64,000 nt of DNA, from assembly GCF_000425465.1 (NCBI RefSeq), contig NZ_AUDM01000010.1:81551-145550 (forward strand), in the 5' to 3' direction. The position numbers and the translations under genes are program-made. This stretch comes from Flavobacterium filum DSM 17961 (lineage in GTDB: Bacteria; Bacteroidota; Bacteroidia; Flavobacteriales; Flavobacteriaceae). The number at the start of each line of letters is the position of its first letter. Within the stretch, counting starts at the first letter, position 1. Positions 1 through 8,209 of the stretch are shown one piece after another. A model generated the notes under the pieces. It was not told where the DNA came from and ran no database searches. It saw only the letters and a list, made by a program, of their open reading frames with translations.

Positions 1-477
1 TCCGTTAACCGCATAAAAAATATCACCTCTTTGAATCGGTTTTGAGGAAGCATCTGAGCTAGGTAAAATATATCGAACCCAACCATAAATTTCATTTGAA
101 CCTGGAGTTATTCTTTTTAGACCATAATCTACTCCATTACTTTTGGAAGTACCTGTTAAAATTCCTTCGAGCACACGATAATCACTAAAAATAACGCTGT
201 AACGATCAGTAGAACGTTCCACAAGCAAATCTTCAAATAATGCTTCGGGAGATGCAAATGTTTCATTGAAAGCATTCAAATCTCGCTGAGTAGCAAAACG
301 GTCATCGGCCAAATTTGGTTCTTGTCCTTGCCAAAAGTAATAGAGGTTTAAACCTTTCCAAATAAAATCTTTAATTTCTAAAGAACTTGGTGCCGGTTTA
401 TCATCAATGTCATCACAAGAAAGAAAAACAAGTGAAAAAACAAAGAATGATAAAACAATTTTTAATGTATTCTTCAT
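1..477 (-). CDS. S41 family peptidase lipoprotein, N-terminal part only
   Basis: The gene starts at the ATG whose complement lies at 475-477 and runs off the left edge, so only 159 residues are visible. The N-terminus is a lipoprotein signal with lipobox ending in LSC (Cys21). It is followed by a DDIDDKPAP linker and the conserved entry segment of flavobacterial carboxyl-terminal-processing peptidases (IWKGLNLYYFWQ, then LADDRF), and then the start of a PDZ-like region. The Ser/Lys catalytic core of S41 enzymes lies outside the window. The call rests on family resemblance of the N-terminal domain, so I am fairly but not fully sure. Confidence 0.72.
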   Translation of the reverse strand, partial: MKNTLKIVLSFFVFSLVFLSCDDIDDKPAPSSLEIKDFIWKGLNLYYFWQGQEPNLADDRFATQRDLNAFNETFASPEALFEDLLVERSTDRYSVIFSDYRVLEGILTGTSKSNGVDYGLKRITPGSNEIYGWVRYILPSSDASSKPIQRGDIFYAVNG

Positions 478-594
478 AGCAGTTTTTTATTTTAAGAACG
501 TAAATTTAATAACTTTAGTTTTATTTTCAATTTCTTTGTAACAAAAATTAGTTTGATTCGTCTTGACTATATAACCAACCAATAACCAATTGAT

Positions 595-1104
595 ATGAAC
601 CAAAATGAGTTCATTTTGATGATTAATCCTTTTAAGGATAAACTTTTCAGATTAGCCAAACGATTATTGGTCAGTCATGAAGAGGCTCAAGATGCTACTC
701 AAGAAGTATTAGTAAAACTTTGGGACAAAAAAAATGGTTTAGAAAAGTATTCCAGTATTGAAGCTTTTGCGATGACGATGACTAAAAATTATTGCTTGGA
801 TCAGCTAAAATCAAAAAGAGCTAATCATCTGAAAATTGTACATTCCAATTATGTTGCTAAAGAGGCAACGTTGGACCAAGCAACTGAAGACAATGATAGC
901 TGGAATTGGGTAGAAAAAATGATAAACGAATTACCTGATCAACAGAAGTTAATTATTCAAATGCGTGATATTGAACAATATGAGTTTGAAGAAATTGCCA
1001 AAATATTGGATATGAACGAAACAGCTGTTCGCGTTAATTTATCAAGAGCCCGAAAAATGATTAGAGAAAAAATGAATAAAACCCATGCATATGGAATTAG
1101 CTAA
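595..1104 (+). CDS. ECF-type RNA polymerase sigma factor
   Basis: This 169-residue protein has sigma region 2 at about residues 12-78 (SHEEAQDATQEVLVKLW) and region 4 at about 110-160, with helix-turn-helix YEFEEIAKILDMNETAVRVNL. There is no region 3, as in extracytoplasmic-function sigma factors. It should direct RNA polymerase to a small set of promoters. The next gene overlaps its 3' end by 14-20 bases and encodes a membrane protein of the anti-sigma type, so the pair is probably a sigma/anti-sigma unit. Four more co-directional genes follow with short gaps and may be its targets or partners. Confidence 0.93.
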   Translation: MNQNEFILMINPFKDKLFRLAKRLLVSHEEAQDATQEVLVKLWDKKNGLEKYSSIEAFAMTMTKNYCLDQLKSKRANHLKIVHSNYVAKEATLDQATEDNDSWNWVEKMINELPDQQKLIIQMRDIEQYEFEEIAKILDMNETAVRVNLSRARKMIREKMNKTHAYGIS

Positions 1105-1552
1105 AATAGAACAATTAGTAGAAAAGTATTTTGATGGCGAAACCACTTTAGCAGAAGAAAACGAATTAAGAACGTATTTTTCTTCTCCAAGAGTAGCACC
1201 ACATTTGGAACACTATCAATCACTATTTCAGTTTTTTGTAAAAGAAAAAGAAGCTCAATTTTCACCTTCGATTTTGCAAAAAACGAAAAATAAAAAACCA
1301 ATGATTGGTTTAGGACTTGCAGCCAGCATGGTGTTATTTGCCGGTTTACTTACGTTCTTACATTTTAACGGTAAAGCTCAAAATGAATCCGTTTCAACTG
1401 CTGATTTAGGTCAATTTGAATCACCGGAAGAAGCATTTGAAGAAACACAAAAAGCTTTAGCACTTTTATCATCTAATGTAAATGTTGGCATGAAAAGTGT
1501 TAACTATATAAATGAATATCAAAACTCAAAAAAATTAATCTTTAAAAAATAA
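1091..1552 (+). CDS. Anti-sigma-factor-like single-pass membrane protein
   Basis: I prefer the ATG at 1091 (MELAKIEQL) over the one at 1085; both overlap the sigma gene. Residues 1-45 resemble the short N-terminal domain of Bacteroidota anti-sigma proteins (EKYFDGETTLAEENELRTYF). The HxxxCxxC zinc motif of ZAS anti-sigma factors is absent, and the protein has no cysteine. One membrane helix follows at about residues 72-92, then a periplasmic tail with the segment SPEEAFEETQKALALLS. The role as inhibitor of the upstream sigma factor is inferred from operon position and topology. Confidence 0.6.
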   Translation: MELAKIEQLVEKYFDGETTLAEENELRTYFSSPRVAPHLEHYQSLFQFFVKEKEAQFSPSILQKTKNKKPMIGLGLAASMVLFAGLLTFLHFNGKAQNESVSTADLGQFESPEEAFEETQKALALLSSNVNVGMKSVNYINEYQNSKKLIFKK

Positions 1553-1556
1553 AATC

Positions 1557-2090
1557 ATGTCTAAAATTATAACCTATTTGTTAGTTTTCGTAACATTATT
1601 AATTTCTCAAATCATGTCAAGTCAGTCCATTTTTGACAAATTTGACGGACCGGATGATGTAAAAACCATCATTGTCAACAAAAAAATGTTTGAAATGATG
1701 AGTAAAGTAAAAGCAAACGACAAGGAAACACAACAATATGTAAGTTTGCTTAAAAAATTAGAAAATTTAAAAGTATTTATCACTTCAAGTCCGAAACAAA
1801 TTGCAGAAATGCGTTCAACGGCAGATAAATATCTAAAAACATCCGGAATGGATGAATTGATGAGAATTTCTGATGGCGGAAAAAATGTAAAAATTTACAT
1901 GCGTTCCGGTGCCACTGAAAACTCAGTGAAAGAATTATTTATGTTCATTGAAGGAAATGCTAAAGACAATGAAACCGTCTTGTTTTCATTAACCGGTAAT
2001 TTTAATTTGGATGAAATTTCAGCCTTAACGGAACAAATGAATTTACCTGGAGGTGACGATTTGAAAAAAGCCTCAAAAGGAAAAAAATAA
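1557..2090 (+). CDS. DUF4252 domain secreted protein
   Basis: The 177-residue product has a signal peptide of about 22 residues. It is followed by a DUF4252 domain recognisable from FDKFDGPDDVKTIIVNKKMFEMM and the later segment IYMRSGATENSVKELFMFIEG. The function of the family is unknown. The gene starts four bases after the anti-sigma-like gene, so the two are probably co-transcribed. A second DUF4252 gene lies two genes downstream at 3389. Such pairs next to ECF sigma genes are typical of flavobacteria. Confidence 0.82.
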   Translation: MSKIITYLLVFVTLLISQIMSSQSIFDKFDGPDDVKTIIVNKKMFEMMSKVKANDKETQQYVSLLKKLENLKVFITSSPKQIAEMRSTADKYLKTSGMDELMRISDGGKNVKIYMRSGATENSVKELFMFIEGNAKDNETVLFSLTGNFNLDEISALTEQMNLPGGDDLKKASKGKK

Positions 2091-2110
2091 AACTAAATGT
2101 TTTTAAAATA

Positions 2111-2145
2111 AACTTTGTCAAAAGCCAATTTTGGCAAAGTTTTCT
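2111..2145 (+). terminator. Intrinsic terminator after the first DUF4252 gene
   Basis: A 13-base-pair stem (AACTTTGTCAAAA with TTTTGGCAAAGTT, one G-U pair) encloses the loop GCCAA, and a T-rich tract follows. It would end or attenuate transcription before the gene at 2179. Confidence 0.8.
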
Positions 2146-2178
2146 TATTTTTATACAAAATAATTTACGCTAACATCC

Positions 2179-3387
2179 ATGAAACAAATTACATTCCTTT
2201 TCTTCCAATTTTTATTTATAACCTCTTTTGGACAAACTGTTTTTGAAGGGAAAATTATCGATAAAAACACAAAAGAAAGTATTCCTTTTGCCAACATTTT
2301 TGTACAAAATTCTACCCAAGGAGTGATTTCAAATGAAGACGGTATATTTAAGTTTTACATTCCAAACGGAGTAGAAAAAATTGAAGTTAGTCACATCGGT
2401 TACAAAAGCCAAATTTTTGATGTAAAACTAATCCAAAAAGAAAGTATAACTATTTTTCTTGAAGCAGACGAAATGGCATTAGAAGAAGTTATCGTGACCA
2501 ATAAACCGATTAATCAAATCTTAGCCGGAATTCTATCGAATTCTAAAAATCAATTGGATAAAAGTATCAAATTAGAAACGTATTATCGTGAATTTGTAAA
2601 AATCAATAACAAGTATTCAAAATTTTCTGACGGAATGATTGATTTTTATGTTCAACCTAAACGAAAAGAAAAAGTTGAAGCGAAACTAATTGTTAGTCAA
2701 AGTAGGGCTTTTCAACTAGCCAGCGTTGATGAGATTGAAAAAAAAGGCAAAGCAGATTTAAGTGAATTAGATTCTTTCTTTGATATACAAAAAGCGGCTA
2801 ATGGTTTTTTTACCTACGAATATATAGACAGAATTTCATCTGATAAAGCCAATGAAAATTACGAATTTGAATTACGTTCTAAAAAAGACCAGTTTGGAAA
2901 TGCATTAGAAGTGATTTATATCAAGCCAAGAGCAAATGTTGAAAAATCACTGATGGCTGGTAAAATTACGTATGACCCAATTAATAAAGTTGTTTTAGAT
3001 ATTGATATAAAAATGTCTGATAATCACAAACAATATGTAGAAACCATCAATGCTTTGATTATGAAGTTTGCAATTCATGACATTCAAATCAAGCAAACCT
3101 ATAAGTACTTAAACGGAAAATATATTCCTAGTTATCGGAAATCTATTCTTGATATTCATATTAAATTTGGCAAACAAATGAATGACCGAATGACGAGTAT
3201 TAGCGATTTGGTTGTGACAGATTATCATGATAACGTTTCCATTTTGCCTGAAAAAAATTCATTTTTTAAATCCCGAAGTTTATATGATAACGGTATGAAT
3301 TTTACTGAAAAGTTTTGGGAAACAAACAATACGTTTCCTTTATCAGAAAAAGAAGAAAGAATATTACAATTTTTAAAAGAAAACTAA
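2179..3387 (+). CDS. Carboxypeptidase-regulatory-like domain surface protein
   Basis: The 402-residue protein has a signal peptide ending near residue 19 (SFGQ). A CarboxypepD_reg-like beta-sandwich follows at about 20-105 (FEGKIIDKNTKESIPFANIF, then SHIGYKSQIF). The remaining 300 residues are a uniform region without a motif I can name. Such proteins act at the cell surface of Bacteroidota, often beside TonB receptors, but this one is too short to contain a 22-strand barrel. It lies between two DUF4252 genes. Its stop is directly followed by the next start at 3389, so those two are coupled. Confidence 0.7.
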   Translation: MKQITFLFFQFLFITSFGQTVFEGKIIDKNTKESIPFANIFVQNSTQGVISNEDGIFKFYIPNGVEKIEVSHIGYKSQIFDVKLIQKESITIFLEADEMALEEVIVTNKPINQILAGILSNSKNQLDKSIKLETYYREFVKINNKYSKFSDGMIDFYVQPKRKEKVEAKLIVSQSRAFQLASVDEIEKKGKADLSELDSFFDIQKAANGFFTYEYIDRISSDKANENYEFELRSKKDQFGNALEVIYIKPRANVEKSLMAGKITYDPINKVVLDIDIKMSDNHKQYVETINALIMKFAIHDIQIKQTYKYLNGKYIPSYRKSILDIHIKFGKQMNDRMTSISDLVVTDYHDNVSILPEKNSFFKSRSLYDNGMNFTEKFWETNNTFPLSEKEERILQFLKEN

Positions 3388-3388
3388 C

Positions 3389-3916
3389 ATGAAAAAAATA
3401 TTGATTTTACTCATTATTGTCAGTGTTTGGTCTTGCCAAAACGAACCAACCTTACAAAAATATTTTGTAGAAAAAACAGAATCAACTGATTTCATCACGG
3501 TTGATGTCTCACCTAGCATATTAAACATTCAACCGGATGCATTAACCATTGAACAACAAAATGCTTTGAAAACATTTAAAAAAATGAATGTACTAGCTTT
3601 CAAAATGAATGAAAAAAATAAAGCATCTTTTGACGGTGAACGCATGGAAGTGACAGAAATTTTGAAAAATGAAAAATACCAACAATTAATGAAATTTGGT
3701 TCCGGAAAAGATGGTGCTGCTGTTTATTTTGTTGGAAAAGATGATGCTATTGAAGAATTTGTATTGTATGGCAGCCAAGCTGAAAATGGTTTTGCCGTAG
3801 TTCGAATTTTAGGTGATAAAATGAATCCTGAAAATTTTATGACTTTGTTGGAAGCCTTAAAAAAATCAGACATCGATATGGATCAACTCAAACCTCTGGA
3901 AGGAATTTTTAAATAG
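3389..3916 (+). CDS. DUF4252 domain lipoprotein
   Basis: This is a second DUF4252 protein of 175 residues, distantly related to the one at 1557. It has a lipobox (VSVWSC, Cys16), so it should be membrane anchored. Conserved features include KNEKYQQLMKFGSG and the C-terminal FMTLLEALKKSDIDMDQL. The start follows the previous stop by one base, implying translational coupling. It closes the sigma-factor operon, and a strong terminator follows. Function unknown. Confidence 0.8.
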   Translation: MKKILILLIIVSVWSCQNEPTLQKYFVEKTESTDFITVDVSPSILNIQPDALTIEQQNALKTFKKMNVLAFKMNEKNKASFDGERMEVTEILKNEKYQQLMKFGSGKDGAAVYFVGKDDAIEEFVLYGSQAENGFAVVRILGDKMNPENFMTLLEALKKSDIDMDQLKPLEGIFK

Positions 3917-3930
3917 GAAATTGATAAAAA

Positions 3931-3960
3931 CAAAAAATCCCGATTGCTCGGGATTTTTTT
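3931..3960. terminator. Bidirectional terminator between the DUF4252 lipoprotein gene and rpmE2
   Basis: An AATCCCGA / TCGGGATT stem with loop TTGC is flanked by an A-run on the left and a T-run on the right. It therefore can stop both convergent transcripts. Confidence 0.9.
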
Positions 3961-3978
3961 ATGATTTGTAACGTAAAC

Positions 3979-4230
3979 TTATTTAGCTCTGTTAGCATAT
4001 TTGTTTTTGAACTTGTCAATACGACCTGCAGTATCAATAAGTTTCGATTTACCTGTGTAAAAAGGGTGTGATGTTCTGGAAATCTCCATTTTAAACACCG
4101 GATATTCAACTCCTTCGTGTACAATTGTTTCTTTAGTCTCTACTGTTGATTTAGTAATAAAAACATCTTCATTTGACATGTCTTTGAAAGCTACTAATCT
4201 GTAATTTTCTGGGTGAATTCCTTTTTTCAT
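3979..4230 (-). CDS. rpmE2: 50S ribosomal protein L31, type B
   Basis: I choose the start at 4230 ([15 protein letters not shown]), which gives 83 residues, the usual length. An in-frame upstream extension to 4305 has no homology pattern. The conserved core [24 protein letters not shown] is complete. There is no cysteine, so this is the zinc-free type B form rather than the CxxC zinc-binding form. It is a large-subunit protein near the central protuberance and the inter-subunit bridge. The gene stands alone, with a divergent DUF4199 gene upstream. Confidence 0.96.
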   Translation of the reverse strand: MKKGIHPENYRLVAFKDMSNEDVFITKSTVETKETIVHEGVEYPVFKMEISRTSHPFYTGKSKLIDTAGRIDKFKNKYANRAK

Positions 4231-4460
4231 TTTGTGTAAATCTTTTTCTATTAATGGTTGTGCTACATTTTGCGGCTTTTCACTTTGAAAAGGTATAAAC
4301 TTCACACAACTTTTTGTTTATACTAATTTTGAGGTGCAAATTTACACTATTTTTTGAATATACAAACCTTCCAATTGACTTTTTTTGTAACAATTCACAT
4401 TTCTATATCATTATAAATTACGACCATTAATTACTATATTTGTATTTTAAAACTAAAAGT

Positions 4461-4988
4461 ATGGAAAACAGTATCAAAAAGATCGGTTTAACAAATGGTG
4501 TAATTTTAGGTGTAATCTTAATTCTCATCACCACTACAATGTATGTAGTTGATTTATCATTGTTTACAAATTGGTGGGTTGGAATTATAAATTTCTTAAT
4601 CATCATAGGATTAGCTATTTACAGTTCAATAACTTCCAAAAGATTTTTAAATGGAATCATGAGTTACAAAGAAGCATTCATAAGCTTCATTCTCCCTATC
4701 ATCGTTGGAATTGGGCTTTTTGTATTATTTAACATTCTACTTTTTAATGTAGTTGATCCCGGAGCAAAAGATACATTAACCGATAATGTTATTTCCATGA
4801 CAAAAGAAATGATGGTTAAATTTAAAGTACCCGCTTCAGAAATCAATAAAGCCATTGAAGAGATTGAAAAAACGGATAATTTTGGTCCATTTGCTCAATT
4901 TAAATCTTATTTTTTCCAAATTGCTTTTTATGCGGTTTTAGGATTATTGGTTGCACTTATTTTTAAAACCCCATCCCACAAAGAGTAA
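4461..4988 (+). CDS. DUF4199 integral membrane protein
   Basis: The start at 4461 (MENSIKKIGLTNGVILG) is preferred to an upstream TTG in the same frame. A TATATTTG box at 4435-4442 fits the Bacteroidota -7 consensus, but I see no well-spaced -33 box. The 175 residues form about four membrane helices (near 8-30, 38-56, 72-95 and 148-170), with a soluble stretch before the last. The conserved LNGIMSYKEAFISF segment after helix two marks DUF4199. The function is unknown. The stop directly abuts the start of the glycosyltransferase gene, so the two are translated together. Confidence 0.82.
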   Translation: MENSIKKIGLTNGVILGVILILITTTMYVVDLSLFTNWWVGIINFLIIIGLAIYSSITSKRFLNGIMSYKEAFISFILPIIVGIGLFVLFNILLFNVVDPGAKDTLTDNVISMTKEMMVKFKVPASEINKAIEEIEKTDNFGPFAQFKSYFFQIAFYAVLGLLVALIFKTPSHKE

Positions 4989-5948
4989 ATGAATATTTCA
5001 ATCGTTATTCCATTATTAAACGAGGATGAATCCTTAAAGGAATTACATGAATGGATTTTAAAAATCATGAATGAAAATAACTTTAGTTATGAAGTAATTT
5101 TTATTGATGATGGTAGCACCGATCAATCTTGGCATGTAATCGAACAACTTACGCAACAAAACCCGAATGTAAAAGCCATCCGCTTTTTGAAAAACTTTGG
5201 AAAATCGCAAGCTCTTCATGCCGGATTTGCCAAAGCTCAAGGTGATGTTGTCATTACTATGGATGCCGACTTGCAAGACAACCCTGAAGAAATTCCGGAA
5301 TTGTATAATATGATTATGCAAGAGAATTTCGATTTGGTTTCCGGTTGGAAAAAGAAACGTTATGATGCGGTTGTTTCAAAAAATCTACCTTCAAAACTAT
5401 TCAATTGGGCAGCCAGAAAGACTTCCGGTGTGCAATTGAATGATTTTAATTGCGGCTTAAAAGCCTATAAAAATTTGGTCATCAAAAACATCGAAGTATC
5501 AGGCGAAATGCACCGCTATATACCGGTTTTGGCTAAAAATGCCGGTTTTTCAAAAATTGGTGAAAAAGTGGTGAAACACCAAGCTCGAAAATATGGCGAA
5601 ACTAAATTTGGTATGGAACGCTTTATCAACGGTTTTTTAGATTTAATCACCATTTGGTTTTTGTCTCGCTTTGGAAAACGACCCATGCATCTTTTTGGAG
5701 CTTGGGGTGTAGTCATGTTTATGATAGGATTTTCTACCGCCGGTTACATTGGTATCTCAAAATTATACCGATTGTACAACGACTTACCTTATGATTTGGT
5801 AACCAATAGTCCGTATTTTTATATTTCCTTAACCACTATGATTATTGGAACACAATTATTCTTAGCCGGATTTTTAGGAGAACTAATTTTACGCAGTAAA
5901 AATGCAAGTGAAAATTATAAAATAGCAAGCGAATTAAATCTGAAATAA
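4989..5948 (+). CDS. Family 2 glycosyltransferase with C-terminal membrane helices
   Basis: The 319-residue protein has a GT-A fold domain at about residues 3-170, with nucleotide-sugar motifs FIDDGSTDQSW and MDADLQDNPEEIPEL (the DxD-like metal site). Two membrane helices follow at about 232-258 and 274-300. This is the DPM1/GtrB-like layout, in which a sugar is moved to a polyprenyl phosphate at the inner membrane. The acceptor and donor cannot be told from sequence. A phosphohexomutase gene 530 bases downstream may supply its sugar phosphate, but an ORF6N gene lies between them. Confidence 0.9.
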   Translation: MNISIVIPLLNEDESLKELHEWILKIMNENNFSYEVIFIDDGSTDQSWHVIEQLTQQNPNVKAIRFLKNFGKSQALHAGFAKAQGDVVITMDADLQDNPEEIPELYNMIMQENFDLVSGWKKKRYDAVVSKNLPSKLFNWAARKTSGVQLNDFNCGLKAYKNLVIKNIEVSGEMHRYIPVLAKNAGFSKIGEKVVKHQARKYGETKFGMERFINGFLDLITIWFLSRFGKRPMHLFGAWGVVMFMIGFSTAGYIGISKLYRLYNDLPYDLVTNSPYFYISLTTMIIGTQLFLAGFLGELILRSKNASENYKIASELNLK

Positions 5949-5988
5949 AAATATATGCCATTACAAAAAATTAATAAACGCCAAAATC

Positions 5989-6477
5989 ATGAAAGCAGAA
6001 ATTATTCAACAACAAATTATTGAAATTAGAGGTCAAAAAGTAATGCTCGATTTTCATTTAGCTAACTTATATGAAATCGAAACAAAAGTTCTTAAACAAG
6101 CCGTTAAAAGAAACATAAATCGTTTTCCAACTGACTTCATGTTTGAACTCAATAAAGAGGAGTTCGAAAGTTTGAGGTCACAATTTGTGACCTCAAAAAG
6201 AGGTGGTTTACGTTACATGCCTTTTGCCTTTACTGAACAAGGAGTGGCCATGCTTTCAAGTGTGTTAAACTCTGATAAAGCCATTGCAATCAATATCGCT
6301 ATCATGCGAACATTTGTATCGATTAGGCATTTTAGCTTGCTATACAAAGAATTGAATGACAAAATAACAGAAATAGAAAAACAGTTTCCGGACATTTATA
6401 AAATTTTGAATTTTTTAATGGACAAAGAAAGTAAACCCGGAAACTTAGAACGAAACAAAATAGGATACAAAAAATAA
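5989..6477 (+). CDS. ORF6N domain DNA-binding protein
   Basis: The 162-residue protein begins with an ORF6N domain at about residues 8-95 ([31 protein letters not shown], then [18 protein letters not shown] and [15 protein letters not shown]). The C-terminal 50 residues look like a short coiled coil. ORF6N domains occur in phage antirepressors and in many stand-alone bacterial genes. It lies between a glycosyltransferase and a phosphomutase gene, with gaps of 40 and 4 bases, and no other phage gene is near. It is probably a mobile single gene; its target is unknown. Confidence 0.88.
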   Translation: MKAEIIQQQIIEIRGQKVMLDFHLANLYEIETKVLKQAVKRNINRFPTDFMFELNKEEFESLRSQFVTSKRGGLRYMPFAFTEQGVAMLSSVLNSDKAIAINIAIMRTFVSIRHFSLLYKELNDKITEIEKQFPDIYKILNFLMDKESKPGNLERNKIGYKK

Positions 6478-6481
6478 GCAT

Positions 6482-8209
6482 ATGCATATCTCTGAAAACA
6501 TATTAAGCAAAGTAAACGAGTGGCTAACACCAACTTTTGACAATGCGACTCAAGAAGAAATCAAAAACATGATGACTTCTTCACCCAAAGAATTAGAGGA
6601 AAGTTTCTATAAAAACTTAGAATTCGGAACGGGTGGAATGCGAGGAATCATGGGCGTTGGTTCTAATCGCATCAATAAATATACGTTGGGAAAAAACACT
6701 CAAGGTCTTTCCGATTACTTGAAAAAAGCTTTTCCAAACGAACAATTAAAAGTGGTGATCGCTTATGATTGTCGTCATAATAGTAATACTTTAGCCAAGG
6801 TAGTTGCCAATGTTTTTTCCGCTAACGGAATCAAAGTTTACCTTTTTGAAGAATTACGTCCAACTCCGGAATTATCATTTGCTTTAAAATATTTAAACTG
6901 CCATGCCGGTATTGTTTTGACCGCGTCTCATAATCCACCGGAATACAATGGATATAAAGTATATTGGCAAGATGGAGGGCAATTAGTACCGCCACAAGAT
7001 GAAGAAATCATTCAGGTAATCGAAGATTTGGCGTATGACGAAATTAAATTTGAAGCCAACGAAAACCTAATTGAATATATTGGAGCAGAAGTTGATGAAG
7101 CTTTTTTCAACTCAACGATTGAAAATGCCAGTTTCAATACACCGGCTACTGCTAAAGAAAACCTCAAAATAGTTTACACTTCTTTACACGGAACTTCTAT
7201 AAAAGCCATTCCGGCCGTATTAGCCAAAGCAGGCTATACCGATGTAAACATAGTAAAAGAGCAAGAAGTGCCGGATGGAAATTTTCCAACGGTAAAATCG
7301 CCCAACCCTGAAGAGCCGGAAGCTTTGACTATGGCTTTAGCTTTAGCAGAAAAAACTAGTGCCGATATTGTAATAGGCACTGACCCTGATTCTGACCGTT
7401 TGGGAGTAGCAGTTCATGATACCGAAGGGAAAATGATTTTACTCAACGGAAACCAAACCATGGTTATCATGACTGCTTTCTTGTTAGAACAGTGGAAACG
7501 TGAAGGAAGATTCAAAGGTAATGAATTCATTGGCTCAACCATCGTATCTACACCCATGATGTTGGAATTAGCTGCCGCCTATGGTGTGGAATGCAAAGTA
7601 GGACTTACCGGATTCAAATGGATTGCTAAATTCATCAAAGACTTTCCTAATCAAAAATTTGTGGGCGGTGGAGAAGAAAGTTTTGGGTTTATGGTTGGCG
7701 ATGCCGTTCGCGATAAAGATGCCGTAGCGGCTACCCTACTCGTTTGCGAAATTGCCGCACAAGCCAAAGCCGCCGGAAGTTCATTGTACAAAGAACTGTT
7801 GAACTTATATATAGATCACGGTTTTTATAAAGAATATTTGATTTCTTTGACTAAAAAAGGAATTGAAGGGGCCAACGAAATCAAACAAATGATGATTGAT
7901 CTTCGCGAAAATCCATTAAAGGAAATCAATGGGCAACGTGTGGTTTGTGTAGAGGATTATCAAAATTCAACAGCAAAGAACCTCATCACAGAAGAAGTAG
8001 AACCTATTCACATTCCGAAATCTAACGTATTAATATATTATTTAGAAGACGGCACCAAAATTTGTGCTCGACCAAGTGGAACCGAACCTAAAATCAAATT
8101 TTATTTTAGTGTAAATGAACCACTAGACTCCTTAGATAATTTCAAAAAAGTAGAAGCCGATTTAGATCAAAAAATTAAAAACATCGTTGCAGAGATGCAC
8201 CTCAACTAA
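6482..8209 (+). CDS. Phospho-sugar mutase (phosphoglucomutase/phosphomannomutase family)
   Basis: This 575-residue enzyme has the four-domain alpha-D-phosphohexomutase layout. The active-site serine is Ser149 in [13 protein letters not shown], the Mg loop is DPDSDR at 301-306, the sugar-binding loop is GEES at 397-400, and the phosphate-binding loop is [11 protein letters not shown] near 528. Its length and motifs fit the PgcA-type mutases that interconvert hexose 1- and 6-phosphates. It links glycolysis to cell-wall and polysaccharide precursors. The last base of its stop codon is the first base of the ABC transporter start codon. Confidence 0.94.
   Translation: MHISENILSKVNEWLTPTFDNATQEEIKNMMTSSPKELEESFYKNLEFGTGGMRGIMGVGSNRINKYTLGKNTQGLSDYLKKAFPNEQLKVVIAYDCRHNSNTLAKVVANVFSANGIKVYLFEELRPTPELSFALKYLNCHAGIVLTASHNPPEYNGYKVYWQDGGQLVPPQDEEIIQVIEDLAYDEIKFEANENLIEYIGAEVDEAFFNSTIENASFNTPATAKENLKIVYTSLHGTSIKAIPAVLAKAGYTDVNIVKEQEVPDGNFPTVKSPNPEEPEALTMALALAEKTSADIVIGTDPDSDRLGVAVHDTEGKMILLNGNQTMVIMTAFLLEQWKREGRFKGNEFIGSTIVSTPMMLELAAAYGVECKVGLTGFKWIAKFIKDFPNQKFVGGGEESFGFMVGDAVRDKDAVAATLLVCEIAAQAKAAGSSLYKELLNLYIDHGFYKEYLISLTKKGIEGANEIKQMMIDLRENPLKEINGQRVVCVEDYQNSTAKNLITEEVEPIHIPKSNVLIYYLEDGTKICARPSGTEPKIKFYFSVNEPLDSLDNFKKVEADLDQKIKNIVAEMHLN

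Noticed and set aside
4231..4305. N-terminal extension of ribosomal protein L31
   Set aside because: The 83-residue form from 4230 has the full family length; the extension has no family resemblance and covers the leader.
5949..5988. Duplicated gene end beside the ORF6N gene, as at the other two cassettes
   Set aside because: The 40 bases do not match the end of the glycosyltransferase gene or the start of the mutase gene.
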